This document shows positions 8,426 to 15,883 of a DNA stretch of 64,000 nucleotides, piece by piece; positions within the stretch are counted from its first letter, which is position 1; every line of letters begins with the position of its first letter. A program made the position numbers and the translations under genes. The stretch is from Enterococcus pallens ATCC BAA-351. Lineage in GTDB: Bacteria; Bacillota; Bacilli; Lactobacillales; Enterococcaceae. The notes beneath the pieces are model-generated. The model was given only the letters and a program-made list of their open reading frames with translations, had not been told where the DNA came from and did not search any database. Where the stretch lies: contig NZ_ASWD01000001.1 of assembly GCF_000407485.1 (NCBI RefSeq), positions 1,302,001 to 1,366,000 of the forward strand, read 5' to 3'.

Positions 8426-9391
8426 ATGGTTATTCAGGATGATCGAGACTTAGTTAGAGTTGCCACCATGTACTACAAAGAAGAAATGAAGCAATCAGAT
8501 ATTGCTAAACAGTTGGGTATTTCAAGACAGTTAGTATCCAAATATTTAAATGATGCCAAAAATAATGGCATCATAGACATTTACATTAATAGTCAAAGTG
8601 CATATTCGGTAGAGCTGGAATTAAAATTGCAAAAGGCTTTTGGTATCAAACGAGCGGCGGTTCTGGATACGAGTCACCTGCAGTCGCAGGAAATTGAGAA
8701 GCTGATCATTCAGACTGCCATCTCAACTTTCCGTAAGGACATTGCTAAGGCAAAAAAAATTGGTGTCTCTTGGGGACGGGTTTTGCGACGCTTAGTTGAT
8801 GAGTATCCTTATGTGAATCAATCAGATGCGACGATTATTCCGTTAATTGGCGGGATGGGATCTGGTCAGGTGGAGGTCCATTCCAATCAGATTGCCCACG
8901 ATTTGTCTCGCAAGCTGCGAGCAGACTGCAAGTATTTGTATGTACCAGCTTTAGTGGACAGTCCCGTTATTAAACAAAATTTGGTTGAAAATGTAACGGT
9001 GAAGGATGTGCTAGAAGATGGGAAAAAAGTTGATTTTGCTTTAGTCGGATTGGCAACACCTTTTTCTAAACGCAATACGATGACCGAAATCGGCTATATT
9101 AATCAGTCAGATATTGAAGACTTAGCCCAGGCTAAGGTTATTGGTGATGTAAATTCACGTTTTTTTGATGAAAATGGAGAAGAAGTATCCTGTCGCATCA
9201 ATGAAAATGTCATCGGAATCAATTTGACAGCTATTCGCAAGATCGACAAGGTTTGCGCGATCTGCTATGAAGAGGATAAAAAAGAAGCTCTATATACGGC
9301 AATTGATACCAAAATCATCAATTGTTTGGCAGTTACTGATGAGCTGGCAGAGTATTTACTTACTAGAAAAGAAACCGAAAGCGCTACATAA
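8426..9391 (+). CDS. SorC/DeoR-family sugar-binding transcriptional regulator (copy 1)
   Basis: A 321-residue protein with an N-terminal helix-turn-helix (KQSDIAKQLGISRQLVSKYL, about 22-41) and a C-terminal sugar-phosphate-binding domain (IPLIGGMGSGQVE, FALVGLATPF). SorC proteins usually repress or activate polyol and sugar operons in response to the phosphorylated substrate. It lies downstream of srlB behind a weak terminator, with AGGAGGGG before the ATG. It is paralogous to the next gene; the two may act as a hetero-oligomer or on separate operators. Confidence 0.9.
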   Translation: MVIQDDRDLVRVATMYYKEEMKQSDIAKQLGISRQLVSKYLNDAKNNGIIDIYINSQSAYSVELELKLQKAFGIKRAAVLDTSHLQSQEIEKLIIQTAISTFRKDIAKAKKIGVSWGRVLRRLVDEYPYVNQSDATIIPLIGGMGSGQVEVHSNQIAHDLSRKLRADCKYLYVPALVDSPVIKQNLVENVTVKDVLEDGKKVDFALVGLATPFSKRNTMTEIGYINQSDIEDLAQAKVIGDVNSRFFDENGEEVSCRINENVIGINLTAIRKIDKVCAICYEEDKKEALYTAIDTKIINCLAVTDELAEYLLTRKETESAT

Positions 9392-9417
9392 ATGAGTGGC
9401 ATGTTGGAGGAATGAAG

Positions 9418-10365
9418 ATGAGCTTAGCAGATGATAAACGATTGCTGGTGGAAATTGCTTCGTTGTATTATGAACAGGGCTTGAAGCAGGAAGAAATTGC
9501 CCAGCGAGTAAAAATCAGTCGATCACTGGTTTCAAAATATTTGGTTCGTTCCCGAGAAGAAGGGATTGTTGAAATCATTATCCATGATGACCTAGCCAGT
9601 CCTTTTCATGCCTTGGAGGAAAAACTGGCTGCAGCCTATGAGTTAGAGGAAGTCATTTGTATTGAATCAGCCGGTCGAGGATTGCAAAATAAGTTATTGG
9701 GAATTACTGCAGCAAAGTACCTTTCCCGCGTAATTAAGCCATGGGATACCATTAGTGTTTCAGCCGGGACGACTGTGCATGAAGCAGCTGCCAATTTTCC
9801 CAAACAAAGTCAGATGACAAATGTCCGTTTTGTCCCTTTGGTGGGAGGTATGGGGATGGAGCACATCACTATTCAATCTAACAAAGTGTGTGAATTGTTC
9901 GCTTCCCGTTGCGGTGGACATGCGGTTGAACTGCATGCACCGATTACGGTAGATAATCCAGAAGCAAAGGAAGTGTTCATGCAGCAATCCTTTATAAAAA
10001 ATGTTTTCGATGAGGGTGAAGCAGCAACAATAGCGTTGGTAGGGATTGGCGGAATTCCGATCTATTCTACCTTAACCGATGCGTATTTAGCTGATCAGGT
10101 AAATATCAACTCGGAATATTCTCAAGAACGAATTGCTGGTGATATATGCTACAACTTCATTGACCATTCTGGACAATTGGCAGACTGCTCTTGGAATAAA
10201 CGGGTACTAGCCATTGATCTAGAACGCTTGAAAAACATACCGCGACGGATTGCTGTTTCTGGTGGCAAAGAAAAAGTCGAAGGAATTCGGGCAGCACTTA
10301 AGGGGAAGCTAGTAAATGTCTTAATTACTGATGAAAAAACAGCTCGAGAATTAGTTGATAAATAA
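9418..10365 (+). CDS. SorC/DeoR-family sugar-binding transcriptional regulator (copy 2)
   Basis: A 315-residue paralogue of the preceding regulator with the same layout: helix-turn-helix KQEEIAQRVKISRSLVSKYL near the N-terminus, then an effector-binding domain with VPLVGGMGMEHITIQSN. The start is ATG 9418, seven bases after GGAGG; the in-frame ATG at 9412 is too close to that site. It is 26 bases downstream of copy 1 and closes the operon before a strong terminator. Confidence 0.9.
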   Translation: MSLADDKRLLVEIASLYYEQGLKQEEIAQRVKISRSLVSKYLVRSREEGIVEIIIHDDLASPFHALEEKLAAAYELEEVICIESAGRGLQNKLLGITAAKYLSRVIKPWDTISVSAGTTVHEAAANFPKQSQMTNVRFVPLVGGMGMEHITIQSNKVCELFASRCGGHAVELHAPITVDNPEAKEVFMQQSFIKNVFDEGEAATIALVGIGGIPIYSTLTDAYLADQVNINSEYSQERIAGDICYNFIDHSGQLADCSWNKRVLAIDLERLKNIPRRIAVSGGKEKVEGIRAALKGKLVNVLITDEKTARELVDK

Positions 10366-10374
10366 CAAAAGAAT

Positions 10375-10426
10375 AGATGATCCCAGAATGAAGATGCGTG
10401 AATTCATTTTGGGATCATCTGTTTTT
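10375..10426 (+). terminator. Terminator of the glucitol-type operon
   Basis: AGATGATCCCAGAATGA and TCATTTTGGGATCATCT form a 17-base stem with one mismatch, followed by GTTTTT. Confidence 0.92.
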
Positions 10427-10537
10427 ACTTATAGTAGCTCGATCATAATTTAGGAAAGGAAGGCAAATGCAGCAAAAAGACTTTAAAAAGTTTTTGAAAA
10501 AATCAGGATCAAACCAGAGCTTTTTAAAAGTTTTTTA

Positions 10538-12199
10538 TTAGCCTTCTGGTAATGGGAAGATAGCCCAACTTCGATTCTTTTCGAAGGTAGCTAGTTCCAT
10601 TTGTGCCTGCTTAGTAATGGAGGCTGGATAATCCATGATTTCTAGTAAACGCAAGGCATTTCTAGTCGTAGTGGGACCTTCCTTAACTAAATAATCGAAG
10701 GCAATGCCTTCTTCTGAAGTAATTTTTTCTGAGAAATGTAAATTACGGCATTCATTTCTCAATATTTCTGTTAGTTCAATATCATGGGTAGCAATAAATG
10801 CTAAACTATTGTAATTATACAGCCAATGGACAATGCTGGCGGAAGCTGCGATTCGTTCAACGGTGTTTGTTCCTCGTAGAATTTCATCAATAAAACAGTA
10901 GCAGCGCTCTTGATCGGCTACCTGATTCAACAAGCGTTTGATCGATTTTATTTCGGCTATAAAATAACTATCTCCTTCAATTACATTATCTTCGACAGCC
11001 ATAGAAGTTAAGACATGCCCCGGCTCCATAATGAAGCTTTCGGCTAAGGCAGTGTGGATCGTTTGAGCCAAGATACAGTTGATGGCAATGCTTTTAACAT
11101 AGGTTGATTTTCCAGAAGCATTGGAGCCAGAGATTAAGGTGTTTTTCTGCCACATCACTGGATTTGGAACAGGATCGCCAACTAAAGGATGGTAGCACTC
11201 CTCAGCGGTTATCCCGCCGTCTTTAAATTCTGGCCGACAGGTAGGACCGATTGCCAGACGGAAATTCAACACAGCTAAGGCTGACTCTAAATCTCCCATT
11301 GCTTCCCACAATTGAAGCGCCTCTTTTTTATGATTCCGTAATTTTCGTTGAACAAAATGATAGGAAATGAAGGGAATCATAAAGCACATCATTATACTTT
11401 CCACAATTACATCCGCTTCACCAACCCCTTGCCCTTTAAAGGCGAAGCCGACTCTAGTAATACTTTTTAAAGCAGTCACCGATGCCGCCAGCTGGGATTG
11501 GCTCGGCAACGAGAATTTCTGCAGCTTTTTAGCTGTGTAGACAGAATTAACTAAATAGCGCATACTAGCCAGTTCACGTTCCAAACTATTTTTTTTGATC
11601 ATTGAAAGGATAGTATTGAAGCAAAGAGAGCCGACTAAAACTAAGAGACCAATTGAAGGAGCTATCGCTGTCCAAAATAATCCGGCTATAGGCAGCATTC
11701 CCATTATTAAATAAAACCAAAAGCTGCCAGTTGAGCTGTAACTATGCTCCTGCAGCAGGTAATTTTTAATTAGATTATTGTCCAACTTGCCTAAGCGGGC
11801 GAATTGATACTGGATTTTTTCTCGCAGCTCTGGTTGATTTTCAAAAAAATTAATCAGTTCCTCTAAATCATTTTGAGCAAATTTAAAGCTGCGCAGCCGC
11901 TGATACAAGCTCTCTGCTCCGATACTGGAATAAGTCAAATTAATCTGTTGAAAAATTTCCAGCATATCTAAATCATGCCAAGTCGCATCATCAATTTCGC
12001 TGTCCCAATCCTGCAGCTGCTTGGTGATTTTCCAAGCAGTAATCAAACTTTCTTCGCGGTCGTTTCGGTCATAATCAGGGATTTCACCCCAAGCGTCATG
12101 AATACGTTGCTTCAATTTGTATTTTGACCAAAGATCAATACTGAATAAAACTAGAAAAATAAGTAGAGCAAAACCAATAATAATCGTGATTTCCTTCAT
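10538..12199 (-). CDS. Membrane-anchored MutS-family ATPase
   Basis: A 553-residue protein with a MutS-type ATPase domain: Walker A GSNASGKST (358-366), Walker B CFIDEILRGTN and the ATHD switch. The N-terminal half lacks the mismatch-recognition domain of MutS1. Instead it has one N-terminal hydrophobic helix (4-22) and further hydrophobic stretches near 160-200 and 266-284, so it is probably membrane-bound. Such MutS-like proteins are widespread in Firmicutes with no settled role. It is expressed alone, convergent with the SorC genes and divergent from the amidotransferase. A GGGAG ribosome site precedes the ATG. Confidence 0.8.
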   Translation of the reverse strand: MKEITIIIGFALLIFLVLFSIDLWSKYKLKQRIHDAWGEIPDYDRNDREESLITAWKITKQLQDWDSEIDDATWHDLDMLEIFQQINLTYSSIGAESLYQRLRSFKFAQNDLEELINFFENQPELREKIQYQFARLGKLDNNLIKNYLLQEHSYSSTGSFWFYLIMGMLPIAGLFWTAIAPSIGLLVLVGSLCFNTILSMIKKNSLERELASMRYLVNSVYTAKKLQKFSLPSQSQLAASVTALKSITRVGFAFKGQGVGEADVIVESIMMCFMIPFISYHFVQRKLRNHKKEALQLWEAMGDLESALAVLNFRLAIGPTCRPEFKDGGITAEECYHPLVGDPVPNPVMWQKNTLISGSNASGKSTYVKSIAINCILAQTIHTALAESFIMEPGHVLTSMAVEDNVIEGDSYFIAEIKSIKRLLNQVADQERCYCFIDEILRGTNTVERIAASASIVHWLYNYNSLAFIATHDIELTEILRNECRNLHFSEKITSEEGIAFDYLVKEGPTTTRNALRLLEIMDYPASITKQAQMELATFEKNRSWAIFPLPEG

Positions 12200-12355
12200 T
12201 AAGAAAGACTCCCATCTTTTTTATCATTCTTTTAATAATAGAACAACTACTCTCAAATGAAAAGAACGGTCTTTGGAAATCACAGGGAAGGTTCTATACA
12301 AACTTTAGGGGATGAATTACAATGGAAGTTAGATAAAAAAAGCTGGAGGTGCACA

Positions 12356-13057
12356 ATGAAACCTGTTATTGGTATTATGCCCTTGTATGATGGACAAAAA
12401 GAAAGTCTTTGGATGCTGCCAGGGTACGTAGAATTAATTGAGGAGAATGGCGGAATTCCAGTCATTTTACCTTTAACTGATAATTTTGAAACCTTGGATT
12501 ACTTCCTAGAAACTTGCCAAGGCTTCTTATTCACCGGAGGACAGGATATTTCTCCTGAATTATACGATGCAGAAAAATTAGTTGTTTGCGGTGAGACCCA
12601 TCAAGTTCGTGACACCATGGAAATTTATTGTATGGAAAAAGCACTTGAAGAAGATATTGCGGTGTTGGGCATTTGTCGCGGAGCGCAATTGCTGAATGTA
12701 GTTGCTGGTGGAACCCTGTATCAAGATTTACCGACGGAACGTTCTTCAGAAGTAGTGCATCAAATGAAGCCGCCTTATGATCGCAGACAGCATAAGGTTC
12801 AGCTTCCAGAGGGGACGATGCTGGCTGATATTCTTGATCGTGATAGCCTGATGGTAAACAGCTATCATCATCAAGGAATTAAGGATGTCGGTGAAAAGTT
12901 GACGGTTACGGCAATTGCTGAGGATGGATTGGTAGAAGGAATTTATTTGGATGAAAATCAATTTGCGCTAGGCGTACAATGGCATCCTGAATTTTTTGCA
13001 GCAGCTACTCAAGAAAATCAACGGCTGATCCAAATGTTTTTGGCTCACTGTGTGTAA
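12356..13057 (+). CDS. Class-I glutamine amidotransferase, gamma-glutamyl-GABA hydrolase-like (peptidase C26)
   Basis: A 233-residue single-domain hydrolase. The nucleophile C107 lies in LGICRGAQLLNV and the catalytic pair H210/E212 in QWHPEFF. This triad and length match the PuuD-like group that cleaves gamma-glutamyl amides. The start is ATG 12356 after GCTGGAGGTG; the frame stays open 33 codons further upstream but with no ribosome site. It has its own terminator. The natural substrate is not evident from neighbours. Confidence 0.88.
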   Translation: MKPVIGIMPLYDGQKESLWMLPGYVELIEENGGIPVILPLTDNFETLDYFLETCQGFLFTGGQDISPELYDAEKLVVCGETHQVRDTMEIYCMEKALEEDIAVLGICRGAQLLNVVAGGTLYQDLPTERSSEVVHQMKPPYDRRQHKVQLPEGTMLADILDRDSLMVNSYHHQGIKDVGEKLTVTAIAEDGLVEGIYLDENQFALGVQWHPEFFAAATQENQRLIQMFLAHCV

Positions 13058-13071
13058 ACAAATTTAGCGAT

Positions 13072-13104
13072 CGACCCAAATAATTGGGTTTGGTCGTTTT
13101 TTTT
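13072..13104 (+). terminator. Terminator after the amidotransferase gene
   Basis: CGACC and GGTCG, with an inner CCCAA/TTGGG pairing option, are followed by eight T residues. Confidence 0.85.
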
Positions 13105-13421
13105 GTCTCGGTACCTAAAGATTGAACTATTGTCCAGTCTATTAAAGTTTATGATCATTTGTTTCTTAAAATACCTACTGCAGACATAAACGAATTTTTG
13201 GGAAACTAAGGTGTTTTTAGTAGGAACTAATCAACAGCAGTTTCTACAATGTGCGCAGCTATTAAAAAATCAGAAAATCAGCAGCTAATTGTCGCTCTAA
13301 AATTGCTTGCACTTATCTAGATTCTACCTCAAAAGTTGGAAATAGAATGCAACTTAAGGCGGATGGAGCTCTGAAGGTTATCCTTTACACTTGGGATAGA
13401 AAAGAAAAGGTGGGAGAAATC
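13105..13421. other. Intergenic region before the MFS gene
   Basis: About 315 bases with no recognisable RNA motif or strong promoter. The MFS frame remains open in its last 75 bases but lacks a ribosome site there, so this part is considered untranslated. Confidence 0.4.
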
Positions 13422-14666
13422 GTGAAGGGTAATCGAAAGAATATTTTATATTTAATGTTGGGACAGATAATTTCTGTTTTTGGAGGGGCAATTCTACGTT
13501 TTGCTTTGTCATTGTTTGTATTGGATGCAACAGGCAGGGCAGACATTTTTGCAACGATTCTGGCAGTGTCCAGTATTCCCGTATTGTTTGCGCCTATTGG
13601 AGGAGCGATTGCTGATCGGTTTGACCGTAAAATGTTGATGGTGTTAATGGATATTTCCAATGCCATTTTAGCTTTATTATTATTTTTAGTTATGGGCCTG
13701 ACGGAATCGGTCTTGGCAATCGGGCTATTACTGTTTATTTTATCCATTGTTGGCAGTTTTGATACGCCAGTGGTGGGCGCAAGTATTCCCTTGATGGTAG
13801 AAGAGCATGAACTAGAAAAAATAAACGGCTTGTCCAATGGAATCTTACAGCTATCTAATGTTGTAGCACCGATTATCGGCGGTATATTATACGGTCTGAT
13901 AGGTGCACAGGTGCTGGTGGGCAGCAGTATTATTTTCTTTATTATTGCGGCTGTCATTGAAAGCTTCTTGAAAATTCCTTATCAAAAACGTGAGCAAAGC
14001 GGAACCCTTTTCGAGATTTTAACAGGCGACTTAAAAGCAGGTTTTAAAGAAGTAAAAAATAATCCGGTGATTTCCAAGGCAATTGTGATTGCAGCCTTGA
14101 TCAATTTTGGGTTAACGTCATTCTTTATTGTAGGGCTGCCAATCATTTTGCGAATGGTCCTGCAGGTAAATGAAATCATGTATGGTGTTGGTATGTCGAT
14201 GTTTAGCCTAGCAAATATTATTGGTGCAGTTTTTGCAGCGGTTTTAACGAAAAATCTGCGCTTTAATAATTTTTACTTGACCTTTGCTTTTTCTGGTATT
14301 CTATTATTGGTCATGAATGTACTGCTTAGCCTTACTGGTGCAGGTGTTGGCTTTGTTGCAGTGATGATCGCTGGTGTAATTATTGGAATTATGATGAGCG
14401 CCATTTCGATTTACTTAATTTCTTTGGTTCAGAGAATCACGCCAAAAGAAAACCTAGGAAAAGTAATGGCGACAATTATTGCGGTTGCCCAATGTGCCGT
14501 TCCGTTGGGTCAATTGGTGATGGGGGTTCTATTTAAAGGAACGACCACTGCTGTTTTTTTCCCAATTTTAATCGTCGGCAGCTTTATCCTGTTGATTTCC
14601 TTTTTATGCTTCACTTGGTTTAAGGAAACGAAGGAAAGTGATATTTATATAGTTAAAGAAAATTAA
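13422..14666 (+). CDS. MFS transporter, drug/macrolide-efflux type
   Basis: A 414-residue protein with about 12 hydrophobic helices and the MFS loop 2-3 motif GGAIADRFDRKMLM. The overall pattern matches the MefA/enterobactin-exporter group of proton-driven exporters. The start is taken as GTG 13422 because GGTGGGAG lies just upstream; the longer frame from 13347 has no ribosome site and would add a hydrophilic tail unlike the family. The substrate cannot be told. Confidence 0.8.
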   Translation: MKGNRKNILYLMLGQIISVFGGAILRFALSLFVLDATGRADIFATILAVSSIPVLFAPIGGAIADRFDRKMLMVLMDISNAILALLLFLVMGLTESVLAIGLLLFILSIVGSFDTPVVGASIPLMVEEHELEKINGLSNGILQLSNVVAPIIGGILYGLIGAQVLVGSSIIFFIIAAVIESFLKIPYQKREQSGTLFEILTGDLKAGFKEVKNNPVISKAIVIAALINFGLTSFFIVGLPIILRMVLQVNEIMYGVGMSMFSLANIIGAVFAAVLTKNLRFNNFYLTFAFSGILLLVMNVLLSLTGAGVGFVAVMIAGVIIGIMMSAISIYLISLVQRITPKENLGKVMATIIAVAQCAVPLGQLVMGVLFKGTTTAVFFPILIVGSFILLISFLCFTWFKETKESDIYIVKEN

Positions 14667-14674
14667 TTTAAAAT

Positions 14675-14706
14675 GCATACTGGCAAATTAATCAGTATGC
14701 TTTTTT
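14675..14706 (+). terminator. Terminator after the MFS gene
   Basis: GCATACTG and CAGTATGC form an 8-base perfect stem followed by a T-run. Confidence 0.88.
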
Positions 14707-14736
14707 AATAGAGAATACCTTTCTTAAAAATCTTTG

Positions 14737-14765
14737 TTGACAATTCAGTTTTGACGTGATAACCT
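14737..14765 (+). promoter_or_regulatory. Promoter of the beta-glucoside operon
   Basis: A perfect TTGACA (14737-14742) is followed after 17 bases by TAACCT (14760-14765). The -10 box is weak. Confidence 0.5.
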
Positions 14766-14780
14766 TTTCATTAAGTTGTT

Positions 14781-14817
14781 GGTGTTATTACTTCGGGTAA
14801 GCAGGCAGCAGCTAAAG
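14781..14817 (+). promoter_or_regulatory. First RAT-like antiterminator element
   Basis: GGTGTTATTACTTCGGGTAA followed by GCAGGC and CTAAAG resembles the ribonucleic antiterminator bound by LicT/BglG proteins. It does not itself overlap a terminator; a second copy follows at 14836. Confidence 0.55.
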
Positions 14818-14835
14818 ATGAAAACTGAAAATGTT

Positions 14836-14865
14836 GGATGTTATCACAATGTGAGCAGGACCTAT
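14836..14865 (+). promoter_or_regulatory. RAT antiterminator site upstream of licT
   Basis: GGATGTTATCAC, a spacer, then GAGCAGGACCTAT matches the RAT pattern and overlaps the 5' arm of the terminator at 14859, as required for the antitermination switch. Confidence 0.75.
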
Positions 14866-14904
14866 TTACCACACAAGTGTAGTGTATGTAAATGGGCTTT
14901 TTTT
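14859..14904 (+). terminator. Leader terminator upstream of licT
   Basis: CCTATTTAC and GTAAATGGG form the stem, followed by a T-run. Binding of LicT to the overlapping RAT would prevent it. Confidence 0.8.
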
Positions 14905-14924
14905 GTGGCTAGCGAGGGAATTTT

Positions 14925-15758
14925 ATGATCATAAAACGGGTGTTAAACAACAATACGGTAATTTCTGCCAATAGCAAAGGCGTTGATGTTCTGCTAATGG
15001 GGAAGGGAATTGCTTTTGGTAAGAAAAAAGGCAATTCGGTTGATATTGAACAGGTAGAAAAAAGTTTTCTGCTGCGAGATAAGGATACGCAAAACAAGTT
15101 CACTGAGCTGTTAATTAATGTGCCAATGGAACATATTATGGTTTCGGAGAAAATTATTAATTTTGGCAAGATCAAGCTTGGCAAAAATTTGAATGAAATT
15201 ATTTATGTAAATTTAACCGACCATATTCATTCAGCGATTGAGCGCTACCAAGAAGGAATCGTCTTGAAAAATCCGCTGCGCTGGGATATTGCCCGCTTTT
15301 ATGCCGATGAATATGCGGTGGGAGAAAAAGCGCTGGAAATTATTCGCAAGGATTTGGGAGTTGTTTTTGAAATCGACGAGGCGGCCTTCATTGCTACTCA
15401 TTTTGTGAATGCGGAATTGGATCGCAAAGACGATGTGGCATATGAGATTGCTGAAATTACGAAAGCCATTGAAGAAATTATCAAGAAGCACTACCATACT
15501 GAATTTGATGAGGATTCTTTGGACTACTATCGTTTTATCACACATGTGAAGTTCTTTGCCCAACGGTTATTGACTGGTGAGCACTATGATGACGAGGATG
15601 CCGAACTCTTGGAAACCTTGAAACGCAAGTATGTTACTGAGTATGATTGTGCTTTGAAGATTCGCGATTATGTCCAACAACAATTTGAGTATGAACTAAG
15701 TTCTACTGAATTACTTTATTTAACAGCACATATTCGTCGGATTACGAAAAACTTATAG
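14925..15758 (+). CDS. licT: BglG/LicT-family transcription antiterminator
   Basis: A 277-residue protein with an N-terminal RNA-binding CAT domain (MIIKRVLNNNTVIS, residues 1-55) and two PTS regulation domains. The conserved PRD histidines are visible: H100 and H159 in PRD1, H207 and H269 in PRD2. In LicT, phosphorylation by the cognate EII inactivates and by HPr activates. It precedes bglP-bglA and should control both RAT/terminator leaders at 14.8 and 15.8 kb. Confidence 0.93.
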   Translation: MIIKRVLNNNTVISANSKGVDVLLMGKGIAFGKKKGNSVDIEQVEKSFLLRDKDTQNKFTELLINVPMEHIMVSEKIINFGKIKLGKNLNEIIYVNLTDHIHSAIERYQEGIVLKNPLRWDIARFYADEYAVGEKALEIIRKDLGVVFEIDEAAFIATHFVNAELDRKDDVAYEIAEITKAIEEIIKKHYHTEFDEDSLDYYRFITHVKFFAQRLLTGEHYDDEDAELLETLKRKYVTEYDCALKIRDYVQQQFEYELSSTELLYLTAHIRRITKNL

Positions 15759-15765
15759 ACAAATA

Positions 15766-15800
15766 GGATTGTTATCCAACTCTGGAGCATGACCTAAAGC
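15766..15800 (+). promoter_or_regulatory. RAT antiterminator site upstream of bglP
   Basis: GGATTGTTATCC, a spacer, then GAGCATGACCTAAAG closely matches the RAT consensus and overlaps the arm of the following terminator. Confidence 0.8.
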
Positions 15801-15840
15801 TGAACGTTACTGACGGCAGTTTTGGGTCATTTTTATTTTT
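15789..15840 (+). terminator. Conditional terminator between licT and bglP
   Basis: ATGACCTAAAG and TTTTGGGTCAT form the stem, followed by TTTTATTTTT. It overlaps the RAT and should be relieved by active LicT. Confidence 0.85.
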
Positions 15841-15883
15841 AAAGATTGGAAAAAACTTCCTACACTAAAAAGGAGTGACAAAA

